In this document: in pieces, positions 28,876-37,798 of the stretch
Layout: the number at the start of each line of letters is the position of its first letter
Numbering within the stretch: position 1 is the stretch's first letter
Assembly: GCA_025935195.1 (NCBI GenBank)
Contig: JAICVS010000003.1
Location: forward strand, 1-64,000
DNA length: 64,000 nt
From: Ktedonobacterales bacterium
GTDB lineage: Bacteria > Chloroflexota > Ktedonobacteria > Ktedonobacterales > JADMIN01
Direction: 5' to 3'
Program-made: the position numbers and the translations under genes
Notes under the pieces: generated by a model
Seen by the model: only the letters and a program-made list of their open reading frames with translations
The model's database searches: none
Told to the model about the DNA's origin: nothing

Positions 28876-31083
28876 CTATGGGCAGAGACGCGCCGCGCCC
28901 GCGCTCTGCCACATGACGGCGAGGGTCGTGTCGCCCTTCAAGCCAGGAACAGTGTAGGTGGGCATTCCACCGGCCAGGACGAGCGGCGAGCCGGTGGGGA
29001 ACGGGCAGGCAGGCGCGGGCGTGTGGATGGCGACGGTGAGCGCGTAGGTGGAGCCCGCCTGACGTGTCAGCAGCAGACTGTAGGCGCTCGTGGGAGTCGC
29101 TGGGGCGGGGACGGCCCAGGTGAGGGTGACGGTGTGGCTGAAGTGGGGAGCCAGGCCGATGCCGCCGCCGAAGACGTCACGCGCGCCGGCGTGGCGCACG
29201 CGGTCCAGCGAGAGCAGCCCGGACCACTGGAGGAGCTGCGCGCCGGCGGGAACGTAAACCTGGATCTCGTCGTAGAAGCCCGTCACACCCTGTGGATCGT
29301 AGGGGTCGTCGTGCGGGTCGTAGGCGTAGTGGATGGTGAGCGTGTGTGTCACACTGCCGTCCGCGCCCACGGTCACATCGTCGCTGGCGGTCTCCGTCGT
29401 GTATTGCGATGCCTTGTTGATGCCGACGTTGTCGTCCACCAGCGTGAGCGTGTCGCCGGCGACGGGCGGCAGCGCGTTGGTGAAGTGCGCGCGGTCCAGC
29501 AGCGCGTAGACACCGGGATCGTTGACGTAGACCTGGAGGTCTTTCGCCGTCAGCGCGTCGCGCACGATGGTGAGCGCGCCGTGAAGCTGGGCCGGCGGCA
29601 GCGCGCGCAGGCGGGCGAAGACGGTCTCACCGAGCACGGAGGTGAAACGCTTGCGCTCGGATGTGTTCGTGCCGGCGGGGAGCGTGCCGGTGATCTCGGG
29701 ATGCGCCTGATAGAAGTGGATCTTCGCCTCGAGGTTCTCGCTGGTGACGGTCTCGTTGTAGCCCGGCAGGTCGATCGGCCCGGTGAGCGTCAGCAGTCCG
29801 GAGATGAAGCGCGGAGTGATGGCGATCACACCGTCCACGGTGTCGCCGCCGCTTTCCTGTTCGTAGATGCGCTCGGCTAGCTGGGCGTTGGTGGGAAAGT
29901 CAGGCGAGAGGTTGCTGTCGCGCAGGCCCATCGCCGGCGCCAACTGGAACCAGGAGTATTCAGGCGGGAAGGGCAGCACACGCCGCGCCGCGTTGTCCAG
30001 CAGGTAGGTGTCGCGCACGGCGGCGCTCTCGACTCTGCCACCGGCGACGGTGACGATGCCGTAGTTGCCAATGAAGCCGCCACCCGCGCGCAGCTCCGCC
30101 GAGTCCAGCAGCTCCAACAGATACGAGGTCGGCTGCCGCACGCCGAGCAGCGCTGGCGCGGCCTGGAGCAGGGTGTCCGCGTCGGCGAACGTCTGAGGCA
30201 GCGCCGGGGTGACGCGGTCGAAGGCGGTGAGCAGCGAGGTGACGGAAGCGCCGAGGCTATTGGGGTCGCGGATGGAGCGGCGCAGCGCCTCAGCCCGCGT
30301 GATATGGGCGCGCGCATCGCTGAGGACGGCGCGCGCCTGGGTGAGCTGATCCAGCGTGAGCGCCGGCGCGGCTGGTTGGGCGGCGGTCGGTGCGGTGGGT
30401 GATGCGGTCGCGGCTGGTGTGGCGGCGGAGCCGCCAGCGGCGGCGGCGGAGGGCGAGACGGCGGCGAGAATCGGGATGGCGGCGTCGAGCGCCTCGCGGC
30501 CCGCGCTGGCAAGCTCATGCCCCATGCGCAGCAGCGTGAGGCCGTCGGATGCGCGGCCCTGGATGCCAAGAAGCTGTGTGGCGGGGCCGAGCGCGGCGGC
30601 CTCTGTCTGGGCATCCGTCAGGTCATGATCGGTCGCGGCGACATCCGCGCGCAGTTCGAGCAGCAGAGTATGATCGAAGGGCGACGCGCTGAGCTGCTTG
30701 GCGACGCTTTGCGCATGGTGGACGTGATCCTGCGCGGATCGCAGTGTCATGGCGAGCCGCGCCGCGCGCACGCCGAGCAGGATGCCGCCGCCAGCGCCGG
30801 TCGCCACCAGCAGCACGGTGACGCACAGCACGACGAGGAAGATCGTCCGCGCCCGGCCCCGGCGCTGGAGCAGCAGGCGCGTGGCATGACGGCGGCGCAC
30901 ACGCCGGAGCGCGCCGGAGTGTCGCGGCAGGGAGACGCGCGGGAGCCGGGCGGTGGGCAGATCGGCGATGGATTCCGGCTCTTCGTTGCCAACCGCTGGC
31001 ATACTAGCATCACGCGGACGCGGATGCGAACGCACCGCCGATCCAGGGCGATCAGCCGAGCCGAAACGATCCGGGGAACCCAT
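28876..31083 (-). CDS. DUF4012-domain membrane protein
   Basis: PTSYLLELLDSAELRAGGGFIGNYGIVTVAGGRV...LRDSNLSPDFPTNAQLAERIYEQESGGDTVDGVIAITPRFISGLLTLTGPI. Confidence 0.88.
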   Translation of the reverse strand: MGSPDRFGSADRPGSAVRSHPRPRDASMPAVGNEEPESIADLPTARLPRVSLPRHSGALRRVRRRHATRLLLQRRGRARTIFLVVLCVTVLLVATGAGGGILLGVRAARLAMTLRSAQDHVHHAQSVAKQLSASPFDHTLLLELRADVAATDHDLTDAQTEAAALGPATQLLGIQGRASDGLTLLRMGHELASAGREALDAAIPILAAVSPSAAAAGGSAATPAATASPTAPTAAQPAAPALTLDQLTQARAVLSDARAHITRAEALRRSIRDPNSLGASVTSLLTAFDRVTPALPQTFADADTLLQAAPALLGVRQPTSYLLELLDSAELRAGGGFIGNYGIVTVAGGRVESAAVRDTYLLDNAARRVLPFPPEYSWFQLAPAMGLRDSNLSPDFPTNAQLAERIYEQESGGDTVDGVIAITPRFISGLLTLTGPIDLPGYNETVTSENLEAKIHFYQAHPEITGTLPAGTNTSERKRFTSVLGETVFARLRALPPAQLHGALTIVRDALTAKDLQVYVNDPGVYALLDRAHFTNALPPVAGDTLTLVDDNVGINKASQYTTETASDDVTVGADGSVTHTLTIHYAYDPHDDPYDPQGVTGFYDEIQVYVPAGAQLLQWSGLLSLDRVRHAGARDVFGGGIGLAPHFSHTVTLTWAVPAPATPTSAYSLLLTRQAGSTYALTVAIHTPAPACPFPTGSPLVLAGGMPTYTVPGLKGDTTLAVMWQSAGAARLCP

Positions 31084-31346
31084 CACATGTCCTCTGCTCT
31101 CCACCGCCAGCCACATCACCCGCGCCCGACGCGCCCACTACCACACGCCGCGCGCCCCGCTCGCTCAGACTATAGCAAGACAAGCTGAGAATGCGCCAAG
31201 AAAGCGGCTGGATGACATACCTTCGCTCACTCGGTCGTGTACGGCGAGTGCACCGCCCTCAGGCAAGACGTATGGCCGGTGTGGCACATTACAACTGTGG
31301 CGCGCTGGCGGCGAGATCATGCCAAGGAATGAAGGGAGATGTACCC

Positions 31347-32006
31347 ATGCACGATTGGGATGTGTCGGTGGAGGAGGCGGTTGCCATCCAGCGGCGCCTG
31401 CGCGCGCTTGTGCGGGTGGAGGCGGATGTCGCGCTGGACCAGGTGCGCATCGTGGCGGGGGTGGATGCCTCCTACAAGGATGTGGCGCGGGCGGCGGTGG
31501 TGGCGCTCGCTTTCCCGGCGCTGGAGGTGGTGGAGACGGCGGTGGCGGTGCGTGCGATCCCGTTCCCGTACGTGCCGGGGCTGCTCTCGTTCCGTGAGGC
31601 GCCAGCCGTGCTCGACGCGCTGGCGAAGCTGCGTGCGCGGCCGGATGTGCTGATCTTCGATGGGCAGGGGCTCGCGCACCCACGCCGGCTGGGCCTGGCC
31701 TCACACCTGGGTGTGTACCTCGATATGCCGAGCGTCGGCTGCGCCAAGTCGCGCCTGGTCGGGCGCTATGAGGAACCAGGGCCGCAGATAGGCGACCGCG
31801 CGCCGCTGGTTGACCGGGGCGAGGTGGTGGGGGTGGCGCTGCGCACAAAGCCGCGCACGAATCCACTGTTCGTCTCAGTCGGTCATAAGGTTGACTTGGA
31901 GACGGCGGTGGCGCTGGTGCTGGCATGCCTGCGCGGCTATCGCCTGCCGGAGCCGACGCGGCTGGCGGACCGGCTTGCCGGCGAGCGCGCGCTGTCGGCT
32001 GAGTAG
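31347..32006 (+). CDS. nfi: Endonuclease V (deoxyinosine 3'-endonuclease)
   Basis: IVAGVDASYKDVARAAVVAL; PFPYVPGLLSFREAPAVLDALAKL; PDVLIFDGQGLAHPRRLGLASHLGVYLDMPSVGCAKSRLVG. Confidence 0.95.
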   Translation: MHDWDVSVEEAVAIQRRLRALVRVEADVALDQVRIVAGVDASYKDVARAAVVALAFPALEVVETAVAVRAIPFPYVPGLLSFREAPAVLDALAKLRARPDVLIFDGQGLAHPRRLGLASHLGVYLDMPSVGCAKSRLVGRYEEPGPQIGDRAPLVDRGEVVGVALRTKPRTNPLFVSVGHKVDLETAVALVLACLRGYRLPEPTRLADRLAGERALSAE

Positions 32007-32008
32007 CC

Positions 32009-32068
32009 AGGAGTCGTCACCCCCGGCCCCTCTCCTTGCGAGGAGCGGGGGAGGCAGAGGGGCCGGGC
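32009..32068. terminator. Repeat family D terminator, copy 2
   Basis: CCCGGCCCCTCT (32020-32031) / AGAGGGGCCGGG (32056-32067), perfect 12 bp. Confidence 0.75.
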
Positions 32069-32088
32069 GAGTGATGGTGACTTGGCGC

Positions 32089-34284
32089 CTACTTGAAGGT
32101 GATGGGGAAGGTCGTCTGGACGAATTGGTCGGCATTCGGCGCGAGGACTTTGACCGTCACATCCCACGCGCCGGGCTGCACGACATCCATCGTACCGGTG
32201 TACTGGCCGGGCTTGGCCTTGCCGGTCTCCTTGAGTTGCACGCCGGTGCCGAATGGGGTGTTGGGGGTGGCGGCGAGCGCGCGCAGCACGACGACGGCCG
32301 CGCCCGCGAGTGGCTTGCCCTTGGCGTCCGTCACCGTCACGGTGATGGCGTTGGTGCCCACCGCGGTCGTACCCAGGCTCAGTGTCACACCCATGGTGCT
32401 GGCCTTCTGTGTCTTGGTGAAGACGGCGGGGCCGGTGGGCGCGGCGGTGGGGCTGGAGGCTACGACCGGCGGCGCGCTGGACGCGACGGAGCCGGCGGTG
32501 GGCGTAACGGCGAGCGTGCCGGCGAAGGCGCTGAGCAGCGCCACGCAGAGCAGCACGGCGAGGCCGACGATGGCCTCCCAGAAGAGCCAATCGCTGATGC
32601 GGCGCGAGAGCGCCTGCGCCTGTGGCGGCAGCCGGTCGTTCACCGGGCGGGTTGGAGCCTCCAGCGTCGCGGTGGAGGAGCCTTTGCGGCCCTTGCGGCT
32701 GCCGGCGGCGACGAGCTGTGGTGTGGCGACGCGCGCGGCGGCGACGGCATCGGCCGCGACCAGTGTGTGGGCGAGCTGGGGGCGCAAGATGAAGGCATGG
32801 TAGGCGCTGATGCCGACCATCAGCAGGAAGAGCTCGATCTTGACCAGCAGCGTCCAGCCGTAGGCGGTGGTGATGAACTGCTGGATGGAGGTGAGCTGCA
32901 CGGTGGTGCTGAGTGAGCCGGTGGAAGCGAGCAATGTGGCCGCGACGATGGCGAGCGCGCCGAACTGCGGCAGGCCGAGCGCCAGCACGCGCGCGCGCTG
33001 GCGCGCGTTCAGGCGTGTGAGCGCGGGCACGAGCACGAGACTGATGTAGAACAGGCCGCCAACCCAGGCGCTATTGGCGATCAGATGCACGAAGTCTACG
33101 GTGTTGGCGATCAGAGCTTTGTCATCCGACGAGGCGGCATGGCCGGAGAGGGTGAACGCGACGATCAGCACCAGCGCCAGCGCCAGCTCGGCGCGGCCCA
33201 CCCAGGAGCGGTGGCGCAGGCCATCGGCCAGCCGGTGCGGCAGGCGGCGTACGTCGCCCAGCGTGTGCAGCAGCGCCTGCCGGAAGTCGGGGACGCCGGC
33301 CTCACCATCGTCCGCGAGCAGCGCCTCTTCGAGGCCGGCGGCTGATGCGGGCGCCTGGCGCATCTGCCAGCGATTGCGCGCGCTGATAAGGGTAAGCGCG
33401 AGCGCGGCGGCGGCCACGATCTGGCGCACCCACCAGAACTGGCCGAAGCGCGTGCCGAAGAGGATGTTGCCGGCGACGGAGAACGAGAAGGCGTTCGATT
33501 GCCCGGTGGCGAGGGCAATCGCGCCCATCTGGGCGAAGATGATGCCCACGTCGGCGGCGATCAGCAGGCCCAGCGCGTAGGGCGCGAGCCGGCGGAAGCG
33601 GCGCTCAGCGGCGTAGGCTGCCGCGGCGAGGCTGGAGTCCGTGGTGAGACCGGGGGCCAGCACCCAGGTCTCCCAGATCACGCCGCCGATCCAGAAGGCC
33701 AGCAGCACGAATGAGAGCCAGGTGGTGATGGTGAGGGCGATGGTCGGGGCGTCCAGCGTGCCGTTGCCGGTCTTGGACGCTCCGCCGGGCGGCAGCTTGA
33801 CGTTGGTGGCCGCCTGCACTGTGGAGCCGGGGGGCGCGTAGGTGAAGACGTAGCCGTCGCTGGTCACGTGGCCATCCACGGCGGACTGGGTGGTGAAGAG
33901 CACGAGATAGTTGCCGGCGGGCAGGTTGTCTTCAATCGAGACCTGCATCTGGCGCGCGTCGCTCTTGAAGACGATGCTGTCGCCTTTATCCACCTGGTTG
34001 TAGCTGGACGAATCGAGCACGCGCACCTTGGTGAGTGTGGGGTTGAGCGCCTCGCTGTACCACAGATGCGCCACCTTGGGCGCCACGGTGACGGTCGAGT
34101 CCGGGGCGGGATCGGCCTTGACCAGATTGGAGTGCGCCGAGGCGGTGGGCAGCGTGCCGGCGAACGGGCTGGCTGGCACCATCAGCGCCAGCGCGAGGAA
34201 CGCGCCGCAGATCGCCGCGAGCGCCAATGGCCGCAGGTGGCGCCGTGCCGGGCGCCCTCGCCACACCTGAGCGGAAGACCTCAT
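32089..34284 (-). CDS. Copper resistance CopC-CopD fusion protein (YcnJ-like)
   Basis: ASAHSNLVKADPAPDSTVTVAPKVAHLWYSEALNPTLTKVRVLDS...GHVTSDGYVFTYAPPG (CopC); TVDFVHLIANSAWVGGLFYISLVLVPAL (CopD). Confidence 0.9.
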   Translation of the reverse strand: MRSSAQVWRGRPARRHLRPLALAAICGAFLALALMVPASPFAGTLPTASAHSNLVKADPAPDSTVTVAPKVAHLWYSEALNPTLTKVRVLDSSSYNQVDKGDSIVFKSDARQMQVSIEDNLPAGNYLVLFTTQSAVDGHVTSDGYVFTYAPPGSTVQAATNVKLPPGGASKTGNGTLDAPTIALTITTWLSFVLLAFWIGGVIWETWVLAPGLTTDSSLAAAAYAAERRFRRLAPYALGLLIAADVGIIFAQMGAIALATGQSNAFSFSVAGNILFGTRFGQFWWVRQIVAAAALALTLISARNRWQMRQAPASAAGLEEALLADDGEAGVPDFRQALLHTLGDVRRLPHRLADGLRHRSWVGRAELALALVLIVAFTLSGHAASSDDKALIANTVDFVHLIANSAWVGGLFYISLVLVPALTRLNARQRARVLALGLPQFGALAIVAATLLASTGSLSTTVQLTSIQQFITTAYGWTLLVKIELFLLMVGISAYHAFILRPQLAHTLVAADAVAAARVATPQLVAAGSRKGRKGSSTATLEAPTRPVNDRLPPQAQALSRRISDWLFWEAIVGLAVLLCVALLSAFAGTLAVTPTAGSVASSAPPVVASSPTAAPTGPAVFTKTQKASTMGVTLSLGTTAVGTNAITVTVTDAKGKPLAGAAVVVLRALAATPNTPFGTGVQLKETGKAKPGQYTGTMDVVQPGAWDVTVKVLAPNADQFVQTTFPITFK

Positions 34285-34516
34285 TCCTGTGCCTCCAACC
34301 TCATGTCACCTCAAGTCACGGTACTACACGCGGCCGCACTACGACGCTTCGCGGCCCATTCTACATCTGTTGCTGCTGGGGGGCTATTGGTCATCTGGCA
34401 TATTGCGTCGCGGCGCGAGGCGCAGCCGTGCTGATTTTGCAGATATTTTGCAGTGCGCGGCATGCCATAAGGACTACCACCTCCCATCACCCACACGACT
34501 TGCACAGGGAACAGGC

Positions 34517-34552
34517 GAGACGCCGGCCACCGGGAATGGCAGCCGGCGTCTC
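34517..34552 (-). terminator. Hairpin terminator downstream of symporter gene
   Basis: GAGACGCCGGC / GCCGGCGTCTC perfect 11-bp stem. Confidence 0.65.
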
Positions 34553-34599
34553 CAAGGCGGGGCGCAGGGCGCCCGCGCCGATGCGCTACAAGAGCGAGG

Positions 34600-36183
34600 C
34601 TACGACATCAGCGGGACGGCGATTGGCTCTTCGTGGTAGTCGCCGGTTGTGGTCTTGTCGGTGCCGCGCGCCATGCCGACGGCGTTGAAGATCAGCGTCA
34701 GCACGCCGGCGACGACGAAGTTCAGGATCAGCGAGTAGAAAGCGGCGTAGCCGGGGATGGTCAGGCCGCCCAGGTGCAGCGGGAAGGTGGACGAGTTGAA
34801 CGGCGCGCTGCCGCCCGACACGTTGACGTATGCCATGTACGTGCCGCTGATCATGCCAATCGCCCAGCCGATCAAGAGCGCCGTGCGGTTGAACCAGCGG
34901 GTGTAGAGGCCGACGACGACGGACGGCAGCGTCTGGATGATCCACACGCCGCCGAGCAGCTGGAGCTGGATGGCGTACTGCAGGGGCAGGAAGATGATGA
35001 AGGCGAGCGCGCCGAGCTTGACCACCAGCGAGACGAGCTTCGCCATGTTCGCTTCCTGCCGGTCGGTGGCGTTGGGGTTGATGTATTCCTTGTAGACGTT
35101 GCGTGTGAACAGGTTGGAGGCCGCGATCGACATGATCGCCGCCGGCACGAGCGCGCCGATGGCGATGGCGGCGAAGGCGAAGCCGACGAACCAGTCCGGG
35201 AAGGAGTTCAGGAAGAGCGCGGGGACGGCGAAGTTGTTGCCGTACTGCTTGAACAGTCCGGCGAACTGCGGCTTGGCCTTGACGCCGGCCGTGACGGCCA
35301 TGTAGCCCAGCAGCGCGATCAGACCGAGCAGGAAGGAGTAGGCGGGCAGCAGCGCGGTGTTGCGCTTGATGACGTTGCGGCTGTTGGCGCTGAGGACGCC
35401 GGTGACGGAGTGGGGGTAGAGGAAGAGCGCCAGCGCCGAGCCGAAGGCGAGGGTGGCGTAGGCGGCTTCGTTGCCGAAGTTTGCGGCGGTCGGCGTGGGG
35501 AAGATCAGGTTCTTGGCCGGCTGGGTGGCGAAGATGTGGCCGTAGCCACCGAGCTGCGTCGGGATGATGATCACGGCGGCGAGCACGGTGATGTAGATCA
35601 GCGTGTCCTTGACCAGCGCGATCATGGCGGGGGCGCGCAGGCCGCTAGTGTAGGTGTAGGCGGCGAGGATCACGAAGGCGATGATCAGCGGCAGGTCGGC
35701 GGCGAATCCCGTTCCCTGGAGGCCCATGCCGGCGAGCACGACCTGGATGCCCACGAGCTGGAGGGCGATGTAGGGCATGGTGGCGAGGATGCCGGTGAAG
35801 GCGATGGCCAGCGCGAGCCAATGGCTGTCGTAGCGGCCGCGCACGAAGTCGGCGGAGGTGACGTAGCCGTGCTTCTTGGCGACCGACCAGAGGCGCGGCA
35901 TCACCAGGAAGACGAAGGGGTAGGTGATGATGGTGTAGGGCAGGGCGAAGAAGCCGATGGCGCCGGCGCCGAAGACGAGGGCGGGGACGGCGACGAAGGT
36001 GTAGGCGGTGTAGAGGTCGCCGCCGAGCAGGAACCAGGAGACGACCGTGCCGAAGCGGCGGCCGGCCAGGCCCCATTCGTGGAGCGTGTCGAGGTCGCCG
36101 CGGCGCCAGCGGGCGGCGAAGAAGCCGAGGACGGTGACGAGCGCGAAGAGCAGGATGAAGACGATCAGGGCGGTGACGTTCAT
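34600..36183 (-). CDS. Sodium:solute symporter family (SSS) transporter
   Basis: DTLHEWGLAGRRFGTVVSWFLLGGDLYTAYTFVAVPALVFGAGAIGFFALPYTIITYPFVFLVMPRLWSVAKKHGYVTSADFVRGRYDS. Confidence 0.93.
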   Translation of the reverse strand: MNVTALIVFILLFALVTVLGFFAARWRRGDLDTLHEWGLAGRRFGTVVSWFLLGGDLYTAYTFVAVPALVFGAGAIGFFALPYTIITYPFVFLVMPRLWSVAKKHGYVTSADFVRGRYDSHWLALAIAFTGILATMPYIALQLVGIQVVLAGMGLQGTGFAADLPLIIAFVILAAYTYTSGLRAPAMIALVKDTLIYITVLAAVIIIPTQLGGYGHIFATQPAKNLIFPTPTAANFGNEAAYATLAFGSALALFLYPHSVTGVLSANSRNVIKRNTALLPAYSFLLGLIALLGYMAVTAGVKAKPQFAGLFKQYGNNFAVPALFLNSFPDWFVGFAFAAIAIGALVPAAIMSIAASNLFTRNVYKEYINPNATDRQEANMAKLVSLVVKLGALAFIIFLPLQYAIQLQLLGGVWIIQTLPSVVVGLYTRWFNRTALLIGWAIGMISGTYMAYVNVSGGSAPFNSSTFPLHLGGLTIPGYAAFYSLILNFVVAGVLTLIFNAVGMARGTDKTTTGDYHEEPIAVPLMS

Positions 36184-36277
36184 GTGCGGCTCCTTGGCTG
36201 GGAGATTCCAACGAGCGGGAGGGCCGCGTCTGACGAGCCGATCCCGCGTGGGCCGTCTGTCGTCGTGTGGCGCTGTG

Positions 36278-36484
36278 TCACTTGGTAGCGAAGTAGACCA
36301 CGGCGGTGAGGGCCGCGCCGATGATCACCCAGAGGAACTGGTACCAGTAGAAGAAGGGGATGCCCGCCAACTCCGGCTGGATGGAGTTGTAGAAGGGCAC
36401 CCAGAGCAGCGCGATGAATGGGACGACGAGGAGCAGGTACCACCAGCGTTTGCCGCCGCGATTGGCGGCCGGTCGGTCTACCAT
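36278..36484 (-). CDS. DUF3311-family small membrane protein
   Basis: 68 aa; WYLLLVVPFIALLWVPFYNSIQPELAGIPFFYWYQFLWVIIGAALTAVVYFATK; typical partner of SSS transporters. Confidence 0.88.
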   Translation of the reverse strand: MVDRPAANRGGKRWWYLLLVVPFIALLWVPFYNSIQPELAGIPFFYWYQFLWVIIGAALTAVVYFATK

Positions 36485-36655
36485 ACCGAGTTCCCTTTCG
36501 CTGCGAGGCCAAAGCCGCGACGCGATCCACTATCGCGCCGCGAGTCTTTGGTAGCAAGGAGTATACCAGATACAGGGGCGGCTCAGCAGCAGGAATCCGG
36601 GTGCGCTCTTGCGCCGGCTGGCTCAGCTTGCGGGGGGCGCGGGCAGCGATTGCTG

Positions 36656-36710
36656 GCTCGCGGCACTGAAGTGCCGGCGCACGCCAATGGGCTGAAGCCC
36701 CACGGAGATG
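36656..36710 (+). repeat. Hairpin repeat family B, copy 2
   Basis: GGCTCGCGGCACTGAAGTGCCGGCGCACGCCAATGGGCTGAAGCCCCACGGAGATG; two consecutive TGAA-loop hairpins. Confidence 0.85.
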
Positions 36711-36767
36711 CCAACAGTGCGATACGACGCGATATGTTCTCCAGGCAGGGAGGAGATGTGGTGGGGG

Positions 36768-37125
36768 ATGGCAATGTTGACTGGTGCGGTGAACATTGCC
36801 GTTTTTGCCGTTTTTCGATTTTGTGGCGGATGGCGATCCGGCGCGGAGGCAGAATTGAAGCCGGTTTGCGCGACGTGGCAACTTGACGTTTTGTGTTATG
36901 GGCGGCAAAAGTGGCAAGGATCGGCAAGAGATGTTTGCCGCTTTCATTGCCACTTGGGGTGTAAGGGGTTGCCGTTCGTCGTGCCGTCCGCGATTCTGTG
37001 ATGTCATTTTCATTGCCGCCACTCTCCCCCGCTCCCCGCTTCCCGCCGCGCCTGCTTGTGAGGTCTCGCCACTGCTTCATCGAGATCAATATGGAACGTA
37101 CGCTTCAATTTTGTCAAGGTGAAGC
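36768..37125. repeat. Dispersed repeat family G, copy 3 (a third, window-truncated copy is at ~1-115)
   Basis: GGCAATGTTGAC..GTGAACATTGCCGTTTTTGCCGTTTTTCGATT...GATCAATATGGAACGTACGCTTCAATTTTGTCAAG; 3' part matches 73-109 GATCACTATAGAACATAAGTTTCATTTGCGTCAAG. Confidence 0.8.
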
Positions 37126-37209
37126 GGTGAGAGCGGGAAGGTATCGGGCAGGAACGTGGCATGCGCGAGGGCGGGCTGGGTTGGGTAGGGAACGTGGCGT
37201 GCATAGGGA

Positions 37210-37270
37210 GCCGGCTGGCGGTTGAAACCGCCCCTGGAGGGCGTGCCGCCGCGAAACCGGCCTGCGCCGC
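37210..37270 (+). repeat. Hairpin repeat family C, copy 2
   Basis: GCCGGCTGGCGGTTGAAACCGCCCCTGGAGGGCGTGCCGCCGCGAAACCGGCCTGCGCCGC. Confidence 0.85.
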
Positions 37271-37413
37271 TTGGGGAGAGAGCGGGTGATGCGTGGCGAG
37301 TCGGGCCGTATACGGGGAGCGCCGGAGGGCGGAGGGCAGGTCAGCGGCTCTTGCGTTTGGCGGCGAACTGTGATATGGTACATGGCGCTGGCGGCGTGCG
37401 CGCCGAGGGCCAT

Positions 37414-37484
37414 TCCGGGATCGTCTAGTGGTAGGACGACTGACTCTGGATCAGTTAACCGTGGTTCGAATCCACGTCCCGGAG
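37414..37484 (+). tRNA. tRNA-Gln (anticodon CTG)
   Basis: TCCGGGA acceptor pairs with TCCCGGA; anticodon loop TCTGGAT on stem CTGAC/(G)TCAG-like; T-arm GTGGTTCGAATCCAC; CCA not encoded. Confidence 0.96.
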
Positions 37485-37587
37485 CCGAACATCATCACGG
37501 CGTGGGAGCTGGGTATCACCTGGCTCCCATTTTTTTGTCGGATGGGATGTGCCGGATGCGGCAAGGTTGTTGTCGCTCGCAAGCTTT

Positions 37588-37614
37588 CCGGCATGAATGC
37601 CGGGGGTAATCCTC
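37588..37614 (+). repeat. Hairpin repeat family A, copy 3
   Basis: CCGGCA-TGAA-TGCCGGGGGTAATCC. Confidence 0.85.
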
Positions 37615-37798
37615 GGCCCCGCATGAGTGGAGGAGCGGCCAACAGCCTCGACCAAAGCGATATGATGTGCCATATGCCGCGGGTGGTCGTTCTATCTCAA
37701 CAGGCGCGGTCTGGCCGGGGCGGGAGCTGGATGGATGAGACCGGGCGGTGGTGATGCGGCTCCGGCGGATGGTGATGCGGGCAGGGAGGGGGTGGGCG

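Noticed and set aside
27671-28912. 413 aa minus-strand ORF opposite the MBOAT gene
   Set aside because: Shadow ORF (H/Q/R-rich); MBOAT signature on the other strand is clear.
34633-36288. 551 aa plus-strand ORF opposite the symporter
   Set aside because: Low-complexity D/E/G/V/R composition typical of the shadow frame of a hydrophobic membrane protein.
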